From assembly GCA_002418625.1 (NCBI GenBank), contig DIEM01000064.1, forward strand, positions 1 through 64,000: 64,000 bases of DNA, given 5' to 3'. Below are positions 17,597-26,393 of the stretch, piece after piece (the first letter of the stretch is position 1; each line of letters starts with the position of its first letter). Source of the stretch: Firmicutes bacterium UBA5774. GTDB lineage: Bacteria > Bacillota > Clostridia > Peptostreptococcales > Anaerovoracaceae. A program made the translations under genes and the position numbers. The notes under the pieces are model-generated. The model was not told the origin of the DNA and made no database searches. It saw only the letters and a program-made list of their open reading frames with translations.

Positions 17597-20524
17597 ATGA
17601 AATTAAGGAAAATGTGGTTGAACATTAATCAAGTGGATCGCATGGTTGTTTGTGATCCGGAAAATGATTCCCTAGCAGAAGTATTACGTAGAATAGGGTT
17701 AACTAGCGTTAAAGTGGGATGTGGGACCGGTGTATGTGGAGCATGTTCTATTATTTATAATGGCAAGGTAATTCGTTCTTGCATGAAAAAGATGAAAACA
17801 GTTGAAGAATATTGCGAAATTATTACACTTGAAGGAATTGGAACTCCTAATAATTTGCATCCGCTACAAGTTGCATGGATGAATTGCGGAGCGGTTCAGT
17901 GCGGCTTCTGCACACCAGGTTTCATTGTTTCTGCATATGCATTATTATGTAAAAATGAAAATCCTACTCGTGAAGAAGTTCGTGCTTGGTTTCAAAAAAA
18001 TCGTAACATATGTAGATGTACGGGATACAAGCAATTAGTAGATGCTGTTATGGCCGCTGCGAAAGTTATTCGTGGAGAGTGTCAGATTGAAGATATAACG
18101 TATAAGCTTCCCGGAGACAAAGAATATTATGGCAAGCCACTTGTCCGCCCTGCAGCTCTTGCAAAGGTAACTGGACTTGCTGATTATGGTGAAGATATGG
18201 CTCAAAAAATGCCAAATGAGACGCTTCATGTGGCAATTGTTCAACCCAAAATAGCACACCATGCAAAGATTTTAAACATTAATAAATCTGAAGCGGAATG
18301 TATGGATGGTGTTATAAAAATTATTACACACAAAGATATAACTGCAAATGGTGGTACTAATATACTGTTCGAGGCTAATTTACATGAAAGAAGTACCGTT
18401 TCAAGACCAAGTCGTGAGATTTTATGTTCTGATAAAATATTTCGATATGGGGATGTTGTAGCGTTGGTAATTGCAGAAACAAAAGGAATAGCACATGCTG
18501 CTGCAGCTAAAGTTAAAGTTGAAATCGAAAAACTTCCGGAATACACAAACTTTTTAGAGGCAGTTATGCCTGATTCGTTACGTATCCATGAAGATACACC
18601 AAATATATTCTGCATGCAACCAATTTTAAAGGGAGATGCACTTAAAGATCCGTATGGGGTAGAAAGAATTATTGAGAATTCTCCATTTGTTGCAGAGGGA
18701 AGTTTCTATTCTTCTCGTGAACCTCATTTGTCAATTGAAGGGTGTACTGCGCAGGCATACTTTGACGAGGAAGGATACTTAACCTTCCAAAGCAAATCGC
18801 AAGGCCTTGCTGACTCAATTGGACAAATTGGAGATTCGCTAGGTATTCCTAGTGATAAGATTCGAGTAATTGATAACTTTAATGGCGCAAGTTTCGGATG
18901 GTCCACAGATTCTGGCGACCTTGCCATGTTAGGGGCTGCCACAGTTGCAGTTAATAGACCGTGTGCTCTCTCTATGTCTTATGAAGAACATCAGCATTAC
19001 AGTGGAAAACGTTGCCCATGCTACTCAAATGGTCGAATCGCGTGTGATGAAAATGGGAAGATAACGGCACTTGAATATGATTGTGGATTAGACCATGGTG
19101 CATATTCGTGGGGTGGCGATTTGGTTGTTCAAAGAACAGCATATTTCGCATTCTTCCCTTATTACTCTCCACACGTTGCAGGGCTTTCTCGTATAGCAAA
19201 TACTAACCATAATTTTGGTGTTGCATATCGATCATTTGGATCACCACAAGCTTATACAATGTCTGAAGCACTTATGGATATGCTAGCTGAGAAAGCGGGA
19301 TATGATCCTTTTGAATTTAGATGGAGAAATATAGCCAGAGAGGGAGACACCACTAATGCAGGTTACCCTTATATCGATTATCCTATGGAAGAAATAATGA
19401 ATAAAATGAGACCTTATTATGAAAAAGCGGTTGCTGAAGTAAAAGCAACTGATACGCCAGAAAAACGTAGAGGTGTAGGCTTAGCTTGGGCAGGTTTTAA
19501 TGTTAGTACAGGGGGTATTGATGAAGCTTCTGTAGCGATAGAATTAGCTCCTGACAACAAAATTATTAAATACGACACTTGGCAGGATATGGGTCAAGGT
19601 GGAGATATTGGTTCATTAATGGTGACACTGGAAGCATTAAAACCTATGGGAGTAACACCGGATCGTATTAGGCTTATTCAAAACGATTCGAAGATATGCC
19701 CTGACAGTGGGGTATCAGCAGCAAGCCGACAACATTATATGACTGGTAATGCTACTAAAATTGCTGCAGATAAACTAATGGAATCTATGCGTAAACCAGA
19801 CGGCACGTATCGAACTTATGATGAGATGGTAGCGGAAGGTATTGAAACAAAATATGAAGGAAAATATTCTGCTGCAGACCCATCATTAACACGACTTGAC
19901 CCTAACACCGGCATAGGAAATCCATGGCCTGCATATATGTATGGTTTGAATCTAGCTGAGGTAGAAGTAGATATTGTAACTGGCAAAACAAAGGTTCTGA
20001 AATATGTATGTATTTATGATGTTGGTAAGGTAGGTAATTCCCAAGCTTTAGATGGTCAGGCGTACGGGGGTATTTCGCATAGTATAGGATTTGCATTAAC
20101 TGAAGATTATGACGATGTTGAAAAACATACTAATATAGCTACAAGTGGTGCTCCTACTATAGAAGAAATTCCTGATGAAATTATACTTGTTGCTTGTGAA
20201 AATCCAAGAAAAGAAGGTCCTTTTGGATCTAGTGGAGCCTCTGAGATATTCCAATGTTCAGGACACGTTGCTGTTCTTAACGCAATTTACAATGCTTGTG
20301 GTGTACGTATTTTTGATATACCGGCAAAACCTGAAAAAGTTAAAGCAGGCTTAGATATACTGGCTGGTGGTGGAAAGATTGAAATACCACAAAAGTATTT
20401 TTTGGGTTCTGATTTATACGAAGAACTGGAGAGCATTAAAGAGAATCCTGTTGTATTTCTTGGCAATGATATGTTTAATGCGCTCGTTGAGTTATCTGAT
20501 TCAGAAAAGCGTTTTGGGATGTAA
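17597..20524 (+). CDS. MOP-type molybdenum hydroxylase (aldehyde oxidase/xanthine dehydrogenase family)
   Basis: 975-residue protein that fuses an Fe-S subunit and a molybdopterin subunit without an FAD domain, as in Desulfovibrio gigas MOP. First 2Fe-2S cluster C42-x4-C47-x2-C50 and C62; second cluster C102-x2-C105 and C139-x-C141 (CGFC ... CRC). The Mo-binding part has MGQGGDIGSL and, near the C-terminus, GPFGSSGASE, whose Glu is in the place of the catalytic base. GAAAGGA lies before the ATG. Codons are clearly AT-richer than in the flanking 35-64 kb region. The substrate (aldehyde or N-heterocycle) is unknown. Downstream redox genes probably accept its electrons. Confidence 0.93.
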   Translation: MKLRKMWLNINQVDRMVVCDPENDSLAEVLRRIGLTSVKVGCGTGVCGACSIIYNGKVIRSCMKKMKTVEEYCEIITLEGIGTPNNLHPLQVAWMNCGAVQCGFCTPGFIVSAYALLCKNENPTREEVRAWFQKNRNICRCTGYKQLVDAVMAAAKVIRGECQIEDITYKLPGDKEYYGKPLVRPAALAKVTGLADYGEDMAQKMPNETLHVAIVQPKIAHHAKILNINKSEAECMDGVIKIITHKDITANGGTNILFEANLHERSTVSRPSREILCSDKIFRYGDVVALVIAETKGIAHAAAAKVKVEIEKLPEYTNFLEAVMPDSLRIHEDTPNIFCMQPILKGDALKDPYGVERIIENSPFVAEGSFYSSREPHLSIEGCTAQAYFDEEGYLTFQSKSQGLADSIGQIGDSLGIPSDKIRVIDNFNGASFGWSTDSGDLAMLGAATVAVNRPCALSMSYEEHQHYSGKRCPCYSNGRIACDENGKITALEYDCGLDHGAYSWGGDLVVQRTAYFAFFPYYSPHVAGLSRIANTNHNFGVAYRSFGSPQAYTMSEALMDMLAEKAGYDPFEFRWRNIAREGDTTNAGYPYIDYPMEEIMNKMRPYYEKAVAEVKATDTPEKRRGVGLAWAGFNVSTGGIDEASVAIELAPDNKIIKYDTWQDMGQGGDIGSLMVTLEALKPMGVTPDRIRLIQNDSKICPDSGVSAASRQHYMTGNATKIAADKLMESMRKPDGTYRTYDEMVAEGIETKYEGKYSAADPSLTRLDPNTGIGNPWPAYMYGLNLAEVEVDIVTGKTKVLKYVCIYDVGKVGNSQALDGQAYGGISHSIGFALTEDYDDVEKHTNIATSGAPTIEEIPDEIILVACENPRKEGPFGSSGASEIFQCSGHVAVLNAIYNACGVRIFDIPAKPEKVKAGLDILAGGGKIEIPQKYFLGSDLYEELESIKENPVVFLGNDMFNALVELSDSEKRFGM

Positions 20525-20540
20525 TTATTACTAAGACAAA

Positions 20541-20582
20541 TTTCCCGGGCACGATAGTTTGAATGCTATTGCGCCTGGGAAA
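20541..20582 (+). other. Intercistronic hairpin after Mo-hydroxylase
   Basis: 17-bp imperfect stem (TTTCCCGGGC... / ...GCGCCTGGGAAA, one mismatch, two G-U pairs) with an 8-base loop and no U-run. Likely stabilises the upstream transcript or partly attenuates downstream genes. Confidence 0.6.
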
Positions 20583-20599
20583 TAAAATTCGGAGGAATC

Positions 20600-22840
20600 A
20601 TGATGGAAACAAGAGAAGTTATAAACAAATGTTTACAGGATCAACAGGCACCCTGCGTAATTGCATGTCCGTTTCGCTTAGATATTAGGGCTTTTATAGA
20701 AAAATTACAACGGGGCAATTTTGATGCTGCCTATAAAATATATCGTGATTCAGTCGGATTCCCAAGCATCGTGTCTTCCCTATGTGAGGAACCATGTAAA
20801 ACAAAATGTGTTAGAAATGTAAAAGACGGCGCAATATCCATTCGCCTTCTAGAAGAGGCTATCGTGAGTTGCGCTGAAAAAACCAAACCTAATAGCTATA
20901 ATATGTCAAATAAAAAGATACGAATAGCAATAATAGGAGCAGGTGTTAGCGGCCTAGCATGTGCTTTAAGACTGTGTCAAAAAAAATATGAAGTTACTAT
21001 ATATGAGAAGACAAATAGGATAGGTGGTCATCTGTGGAATATAATGCCATCTCAATTATTTCTTGCTGATATTGAAAAGCAGTTTATGCATGAGAAATAT
21101 TTGATTTATTTAAATAAAGAAATAAAAAATATTGATGAACTAGATTTTACAGCAATATATATTGCTACCGGAGCAGGTGGCGCAAATTTTGATATAAATT
21201 TTAGAGAGGAAAAAGACTTTAAAAATACAAAGGTTGGTGTCTTTTGTGGTGGTTCACTTCTAGGAAGTAACAGTGTTGAAGCTATAGCTGATGGCCTCAA
21301 TGTTGCTTCTGCTATCGAGCGTTATATAAAGACTGGTAATATAGATATTAATGACAAAATTAATGAAACGTGCTTTGAGATATTACCCGAGATGTTCAAT
21401 TATTCTCAACCAATAATTCCTTCGGATGGTGATGGATATAATAGGGAAGAGGCTATAACTGAGGCACTTCGTTGTTTAAAATGCAGGTGTAATGCTTGCA
21501 TTCAGAATTGTGATTTAATGAGAATTTATCAAAAATATCCTAAAGAAATTGCTAATGAGATTGAAATTACAACAGGCCCTGAAACTCGATCTGGAAAAGG
21601 CATCATTGGAAACCGTTTTATTGCTTCATGCAATCAATGTGGCCTTTGTAAAGAAATCTGTCCTGAAGATATTGATGTTGGCAACCTTCTGATTACAAGC
21701 CATCGTCTCTTGAAATGCAACGGGAAAATGCCCTGGGCATTTCATGATTTTTGGTTAAGGGATATGGCGTTTTCAAATAGTTCAATGTCACAATTGGCGC
21801 GTATTCCTAAAGGATATAAACAGAGTTCTTTAATGTTTTTCCCAGGATGTCAGCTAGGTGCTTCAAATCCTTTGTATGTAAAAAAAAGTTATGGTTGGCT
21901 ACTTGAACACCAACCCAACACTGCAATTTTTTTGAATTGTTGTGGAGCACCTGCAGAGTGGGCAGGCGATGAAAAACTTCATAAAGAAGTAATAGACAAA
22001 ATACGTGATTCATGGGAATCTCTTGGAAGACCTACAGCTGTATTTGCTTGTCCTACATGCAAGCAAAAATTTTCACAATACATCCCGGAAATAAAGGGTG
22101 TATTTCTATATGATTTGCTTTTGAAATGGAAAAAAACTACAGTATTGAATGGATTCAATGCTGTAGTTTCTATTTTTGACCCTTGTTCAAGCAGGGAAGA
22201 GCCTGACTTACAGCAAACAATTCGCCAAATTGTAGAAAAATCAGGTTTCAAACTGAAGCCGTTACAAATGGAAGGAAAATTCGCACAATGTTGCAGTTGG
22301 GGCGGCCAAGTATCAATAGCAAATCCTAATTATATAAAAAAAGTTATAGAATCAAGAATTATGCAGAATGAATATCCATACATTACATACTGTATAAATT
22401 GCAGAGATACTTTTGCACGAGTAAAAAAACCTGTATTTCATATACTGGATTTATTATTTACAGTAAATGATATGAATCATATGCCGCCTACTATCACTGA
22501 AAGACGCCACAATCGTATGATTCTTAAAACGCAAATGCTAAATGAATTTTGGGGGGGAGAAATAATAATGCAAAATACTGAAAATAAAATCGGCCTCCGA
22601 ATTCCTCTCCATCTTAAACAGAAACTAAACAATGATTTTATTTTAGAAACCGATATTGTAAATGTGGTTGAATATTGTGAAAGTAGTGGAAGGAAAGTAT
22701 CGGATTGTGCTTCAGGTCATTTCTTTGGACATTTAAAAATTGGTAATATAACTTATTGGGTTGAATACTACTCCTGTGACATTGGTTTTGAATTGGTGAA
22801 TGCTTACAGTCATCGAATGAGCATTGAGGAGGATAAATAA
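20600..22840 (+). CDS. FAD/NAD oxidoreductase with Fe-S dicluster and CCG domains (possibly two fused genes)
   Basis: 746-residue reading frame. Order: an N-terminal Cys-rich GltD-like region (C11, C19, C23, then CEEPCKTKC); a Rossmann FAD/NAD motif GAGVSGLACALRL near 113; 4Fe-4S dicluster (CLKCRCNACIQNC and CNQCGLCKEICP); then two HdrB/GlpC-like CCG regions (FPGCQLG ... CCGAP and FDPCSS ... CCSWGG). It matches the 'pyridine nucleotide-disulfide oxidoreductase/dicluster-binding' proteins found beside MOP-like enzymes (DVU_155x neighbourhood). ATG at 20600 or 20603, both after GGAGG. A run of seven G at 22551-22557 joins this gene to a distinct C-terminal part. Removing one G would stop the frame at TAATAA just before ATG 22568, so the fusion may be artificial or slippage-dependent. 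Confidence 0.85.
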   Translation: MMETREVINKCLQDQQAPCVIACPFRLDIRAFIEKLQRGNFDAAYKIYRDSVGFPSIVSSLCEEPCKTKCVRNVKDGAISIRLLEEAIVSCAEKTKPNSYNMSNKKIRIAIIGAGVSGLACALRLCQKKYEVTIYEKTNRIGGHLWNIMPSQLFLADIEKQFMHEKYLIYLNKEIKNIDELDFTAIYIATGAGGANFDINFREEKDFKNTKVGVFCGGSLLGSNSVEAIADGLNVASAIERYIKTGNIDINDKINETCFEILPEMFNYSQPIIPSDGDGYNREEAITEALRCLKCRCNACIQNCDLMRIYQKYPKEIANEIEITTGPETRSGKGIIGNRFIASCNQCGLCKEICPEDIDVGNLLITSHRLLKCNGKMPWAFHDFWLRDMAFSNSSMSQLARIPKGYKQSSLMFFPGCQLGASNPLYVKKSYGWLLEHQPNTAIFLNCCGAPAEWAGDEKLHKEVIDKIRDSWESLGRPTAVFACPTCKQKFSQYIPEIKGVFLYDLLLKWKKTTVLNGFNAVVSIFDPCSSREEPDLQQTIRQIVEKSGFKLKPLQMEGKFAQCCSWGGQVSIANPNYIKKVIESRIMQNEYPYITYCINCRDTFARVKKPVFHILDLLFTVNDMNHMPPTITERRHNRMILKTQMLNEFWGGEIIMQNTENKIGLRIPLHLKQKLNNDFILETDIVNVVEYCESSGRKVSDCASGHFFGHLKIGNITYWVEYYSCDIGFELVNAYSHRMSIEEDK
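22568..22840 (+). CDS. Candidate separate 90-residue gene downstream of G tract
   Basis: In-frame ATG at 22568 with a strong ribosome site (GGGGGGGAG, 22551-22559) made by the G tract itself. The product (MQNTENKIGLRIPLHLKQ ... CESSGRKVSDCASGHF ... EYYSCDIGFELVNAYSHR) is soluble, has three Cys and is not recognised as part of the upstream oxidoreductase. In related operons small redox genes usually follow the dicluster gene separately, so this is probably an independent gene that the present sequence reads as a fusion. Confidence 0.6.
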   Translation: MQNTENKIGLRIPLHLKQKLNNDFILETDIVNVVEYCESSGRKVSDCASGHFFGHLKIGNITYWVEYYSCDIGFELVNAYSHRMSIEEDK

Positions 22841-23035
22841 ATGCAAGAGAATAAAGAAATAATATGTTATAAATGTCAAAAGGAATTGGTAATGGAAAAA
22901 GTGAATTTTAGCTACTTAGGCCATAATTTTCACGCTGATATATTGAAATGCCCTGTATGTGGCGAGGTATATATATCAGAAGCACTTGTCAGAGGGCGTA
23001 TGACTGAAGTCGAAATGTTGATGGAAGATAAATAA
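22841..23035 (+). CDS. DVU_1557-like small redox/zinc-ribbon protein
   Basis: 64-residue protein with two CxxC knuckles (C9-x2-C12 and C37-x2-C40 in CPVCGEVY), suiting a rubredoxin-like Fe or Zn site. Its ATG directly follows the preceding TAA. By size, motif and place it fits the DVU_1557-family redox protein of MOP-like operons. Likely an electron carrier or maturation factor. Confidence 0.75.
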   Translation: MQENKEIICYKCQKELVMEKVNFSYLGHNFHADILKCPVCGEVYISEALVRGRMTEVEMLMEDK

Positions 23036-23171
23036 TATAAATATGTTCTGCTATGAATAGTTTTAATATGTAATCACTAATTTTTCTGACTAATTAAGTG
23101 TAGCCGATACCAAAAATGTTAAATAAATATAAATTACATGAAATCTTTGTTTGATTAAGGTGGTGTTTTAT

Positions 23172-23552
23172 TTGGAAGATTACAAGGAGAAATTATTTAG
23201 GTACCGACTAGAAGGATATTGCTGTTCTGAAATGCTTTTACAGTTGGGCTTAGACGAAAAGGAAACTGAAAATCCTGATTTGATTAATGCTATAAAAGGA
23301 TTATGTGGTGGACTGCATACAGGGTTATTATGCGGAGCTTTAAGTGGTGCGGCATGTTTGTTATCTTTTTTTGAACCAGAAAAAGCATCATATATGATAC
23401 CGGCGTTGGTTGAATGGTTTAAAGAATGTTTTGGTTCCTATAACTGTGGTGAAATTATAGGCGATGAACCGATCAGTAAAGTAGAAAAATGTCCGGTTAT
23501 TGTAGCAAAAACATATGAAAAGGTGAAGGAATTACTAGAGGAAAATCAATAG
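23172..23552 (+). CDS. C-GCAxxG-C-C family protein
   Basis: 126-residue redox-type protein with the family pattern: CC near residue 17, GLCGGLHTG, LLCGALSGAAC, later Cys in CFGSYNC and KCP. TTG at 23172 is chosen for its spacing from AAGGTGGTG (23158-23166); the TTG at 23151 lacks a ribosome site. Such proteins recur next to MOP-like molybdenum hydroxylases (DVU_1555 type) and probably bind a metal or cluster. About 135 bases separate it from the redox protein upstream. Confidence 0.8.
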   Translation: MEDYKEKLFRYRLEGYCCSEMLLQLGLDEKETENPDLINAIKGLCGGLHTGLLCGALSGAACLLSFFEPEKASYMIPALVEWFKECFGSYNCGEIIGDEPISKVEKCPVIVAKTYEKVKELLEENQ

Positions 23553-23745
23553 AAAGCATATGTCAATGACCTTATTCCCTGTAGAAAACCATCGACTAAG
23601 TTAGTCCGAATGATATTTGTGGGTCTCCCCGAAGTGTTTCCGGATCCAATGTTAAAAATCAATCTCTTAAATTGCACTGCGGCGAAAAATCATCAGTGGG
23701 TTTATGTTGCCATATGCATAGGATGAAAGGAGCACCCTATCCATA

Positions 23746-24093
23746 TTGGTCGCGCCATTATATGATCCAAGTATGATAAAAAACGGAGAACATCTTGATG
23801 AATTAATTGATAATAAAATCATTGAGAATGTTAAAAGAGATCGATATTATAATAGTAAAGAAAATGATTTAATTAATAGCGACCTTCATTATAGATTTCA
23901 TTCTTTGGATTTCAATAACAATAAATTGGTTCCAAATTCTGTTATTGATTTCAAACATTATTTTACATTGAATGTTGATTACCTTCTCAATAGTCGAGAA
24001 AAAAGATTATGCAAGTTACAACCAATATTTTGTGAGCAAGTTAGCCGGAAATTTGCAAATTATTTATCAAGGGTCGCAATTCCTGATGCATAG
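23746..24093 (+). CDS. Hypothetical protein, 115 residues
   Basis: Open frame from a TTG at 23746 with a distant AAAGGAG (13 bases); ATG at 23773 is an alternative without a ribosome site. The product is charged and AT-codon rich (LDELIDNKIIENVKRDRYYN), without signal, membrane segment or motif I recognise. It may be a remnant in this island. Codon use matches its AT-rich neighbours. Confidence 0.35.
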   Translation: MVAPLYDPSMIKNGEHLDELIDNKIIENVKRDRYYNSKENDLINSDLHYRFHSLDFNNNKLVPNSVIDFKHYFTLNVDYLLNSREKRLCKLQPIFCEQVSRKFANYLSRVAIPDA

Positions 24094-24376
24094 CACCCAA
24101 AATATTAACTGTTTTACAATTAACAGATTCCATTTTTATTATTAAGGTGTAGCATATCAAAACAAGTTAATCTATAAAATTAGCTGCAAACATATCAACG
24201 AAACATTTTCTCTCTATTGTGAGTGTTAGAAAACAGATCGTCACTCAATAATCTTTGATACAAATAAAAAAAGGATATTGGAAATATATTGTTATTGATA
24301 CTGTAGGTTGAAGTTTTTCTTCCGCATAAATGTTGTTATAAAAGACCAGATCGGCCCTCCGCAACCACAAAAATTT

Positions 24377-24403
24377 CAGTAGGCATAAGCCTACTGTTTT
24401 TTT
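24377..24403 (+). terminator. Strong rho-independent terminator
   Basis: Perfect 8-bp stem CAGTAGGC / GCCTACTG, 4-base loop, then seven T. No gene end lies close upstream, so it may end an unrecognised small RNA or a long 3' tail of the hypothetical gene at 23746. Confidence 0.8.
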
Positions 24404-24416
24404 ATGCGTGCTGAGA

Positions 24417-24477
24417 TTTTTGTCAATGACCAGGCAGGATTTGAACCGGAGGGGTCGCAGGGGAGGATATCCTCCCT
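24417..24477 (+). repeat. Dispersed repeat, copy 1
   Basis: About 60 bases (TTTTTGTCA..., AGGCAGGATTTGAACCGG, AGGGGTCG, then the palindrome GGGAGGATATCCTCCC) repeated at 25181-25238 with few changes. Both copies lie just after a terminator hairpin. Function unknown. Confidence 0.8.
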
Positions 24478-24609
24478 CCCATGTTTCGATCAGAGCATTG
24501 AGGCCAGAGATCGCTGGCGTCCCTCCGCGCGCCCCGATTCACCCTTTTCAATAAAATGATGACACTTACCATTAAAAAGATTATGATAAAGGCATAAGGG
24601 GGGATTGTC

Positions 24610-25065
24610 ATGAACCTCAAGACTTGGCAAAAGAACATTCTATCTGCCATTGTCATTGCGGGAGCAGGATTCATTCTTTTCAATCTGGCTTTCGTGTTGG
24701 CAGCACTTGTTATTAAGGCTTCCATAAGCATTATGGGATTGCCGGAGAATGCTGCTCCGCCGATTGAGGCCAGGATAGTTTTCTTGATTATTGTAATCCT
24801 GATTTCATGGCTGATTCTTAAATCAAAGTTGAATGATCTGATTAAAGCAGGATTTTTATCTATGCCTTTAATGGTCATCCTAATTATGATTGGCATCAGC
24901 TTATATCAGCAGCCAATGTGGATGACTGGTTTGATAGGAGCAGCGATTGTAGGAGCTTTGATTGTATATATCAAAAGGAAAAAACTATCTTGGTACTATT
25001 ATTTTTCGACCATATTTGTCGCTGTACTGGCGCTTTGCGTCATGATTTTTCGCATTGACATATAA
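24610..25065 (+). CDS. Hypothetical membrane protein, 151 residues
   Basis: About five hydrophobic segments (for example residues 11-35, 57-70, 80-97, 105-120, 128-147) with short polar loops. ATG preceded by a G-rich site (AAGGGGGGA). No family recognised. It lies between the two copies of the dispersed repeat, suggesting repeat and gene may move or duplicate together (inference). Confidence 0.65.
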   Translation: MNLKTWQKNILSAIVIAGAGFILFNLAFVLAALVIKASISIMGLPENAAPPIEARIVFLIIVILISWLILKSKLNDLIKAGFLSMPLMVILIMIGISLYQQPMWMTGLIGAAIVGALIVYIKRKKLSWYYYFSTIFVAVLALCVMIFRIDI

Positions 25066-25084
25066 AACCATAAATAACAAAATG

Positions 25085-25106
25085 GGCCTTCTCGAATGAG
25101 AAGGCC
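25085..25106 (+). other. Hairpin after membrane protein gene
   Basis: Perfect 9-bp stem GGCCTTCTC / GAGAAGGCC with loop GAAT, 19 bases after the stop. No clear U-run. Confidence 0.55.
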
Positions 25107-25142
25107 GCATTGTATCAATTTATGTCACATTGGCCACAAGAA

Positions 25143-25185
25143 GTAAAATAGGGCTTTTCGAAAGAGAAGTCCTGTTTTACTTTTT
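25143..25185 (+). terminator. Terminator before second repeat copy
   Basis: 17-bp stem with three G-U pairs (GTAAAATAGGGCTTTTC / GAGAAGTCCTGTTTTAC), loop GAAA, and TTTTT tail. It runs into the second dispersed repeat. Confidence 0.75.
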
Positions 25186-25238
25186 GTCATTAAGGCAGGA
25201 TTTGAACCGGAGGGGTCGTAGGGGAGGAAATCCTCCCC
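25181..25238 (+). repeat. Dispersed repeat, copy 2
   Basis: Second copy of the element at 24417: TTTTTGTCATTA, AGGCAGGATTTGAACCGG, AGGGGTCG, and palindrome GGGGAGGA-AA-TCCTCCCC. The palindrome differs from copy 1 at its centre yet stays self-complementary, suggesting that RNA or DNA structure is conserved. Confidence 0.8.
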
Positions 25239-25729
25239 CGTATAGAAATGGCCCAACTGCTATAATTGTCGTATCCGTGCCTATAGACAATAAATCAAAG
25301 ATTGATGTTACTCTTGACAAATATATAGAACGAATGTATATTCAAAAAAGTGTATAATATTGGTAAGACATTGATTTCATAAGGTTTTCAATCTATAATC
25401 AAATATTTTTATAAGTAAGAATAAAAAATTTATCAATAGATAGATATAATTTCATGATCGGGGGTGCGGACAAAAACCTGGACAGTACCTGTACCCAATT
25501 CAGTCTCGGAAGCTTATCGTTGAGCATTTTACATAGAAACGCCAAACAGGGAGGGGATTTCCGCTCTCTATTTGGCGTTTACTACTTATTTCGTATTTTT
25601 GCTAAATTATCTATTGACTTACCTTAGCAGGTTTGACATAGAATCATATTTATTCGTAAATTGATTTTATTCCTTAATAAATCATTAATTTTAATCTGTC
25701 ATAATATTCTGATAGGGTTAAAATATGAT
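25239..25729. other. Intergenic region with large hairpin
   Basis: Mostly AT-rich. One strong structure at 25537-25580 (AAACGCCAAA ... TTTGGCGTTT with an inner GGGAG/CTCTC pairing) could terminate transcription from either side. No gene supported. Confidence 0.5.
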
Positions 25730-26161
25730 TTATTTTTTATCGAAATAAGCTGCAGCCTCTATTCTCCACCTTAATTCCTCCGGATCACTCGTTTCGTCTA
25801 GGACCAACCCGTGCGGACATGGTTCCGTCGTGTCAGTTTTTACAGTAACATAAGTGGCATATCCTTCCCCCTTAATAACACTGGATATCTCTTCATAAAG
25901 ATCGATATGCATTGTTATTGATGATCGCCCAAATCTAACTGCAGTCGCGCGGAAAGAAATGATATCCGTATCAAGAATTTTTTTATTAAACGCAAATCTA
26001 TGTGTATCGACGTAGAGGACACCTTTTCTATCTCCATATGTCAGCATCGCACCGACTACACCAGCCTCCGTAAACCAACTTGTAGCCACAGGGGCATACA
26101 ATCCTCTGAAAATATTCAAATCTCTTTCTGCATGTATGTGCATAACACTATACGTCTTCAT
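25730..26161 (-). CDS. Hotdog-fold acyl-CoA thioesterase-like protein
   Basis: 143-residue protein with the hotdog pattern: a helix with ATSWFTEAGVVGAM, then TVD-like YVDTHRFAFNKKI, the DIISFRATAVRFGRSSITMHIDL strands and a VKTDTTEP strand. GAGGAGG lies 7 bases before the ATG at 26161; the TTG two codons upstream has no room for a ribosome site. Function beyond thioesterase fold is not determined. Confidence 0.65.
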   Translation of the reverse strand: MKTYSVMHIHAERDLNIFRGLYAPVATSWFTEAGVVGAMLTYGDRKGVLYVDTHRFAFNKKILDTDIISFRATAVRFGRSSITMHIDLYEEISSVIKGEGYATYVTVKTDTTEPCPHGLVLDETSDPEELRWRIEAAAYFDKK

Positions 26162-26393
26162 GTCCAACCCTCCTCGGATTATAATTTAGCAAGGGAAATC
26201 AAGGATTCTGAACGCTACCAGGATGACATACTTTTTAGATTAACTTTTTCGTATTCAGTGACAACATAATGAACACTCGCCCTGGTATCAGTTATCACCG
26301 AACCTAATGTCATCATTACTTTGATTCTAGAATGAAGATTCCCATCCTTGTCATGGTTCTGCCTCCAGTCTATAATCCAAATTTCAAGTTAGT

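Larger units (their letters stand above)
24094..24609. other. Intergenic region with terminator and repeat
   Basis: 516 bases without a supported gene. It holds the terminator at 24377 and the first copy of a 60-base repeat at 24417. The rest is AT-rich and featureless to me. Confidence 0.5.

Noticed and set aside
24429..24450. GATTTGAACC resembling the complement of a tRNA T-loop (also at 25199 and near 27383)
   Set aside because: No acceptor, D or anticodon stems can be drawn around any copy; it belongs to a repeat or to transposase debris.
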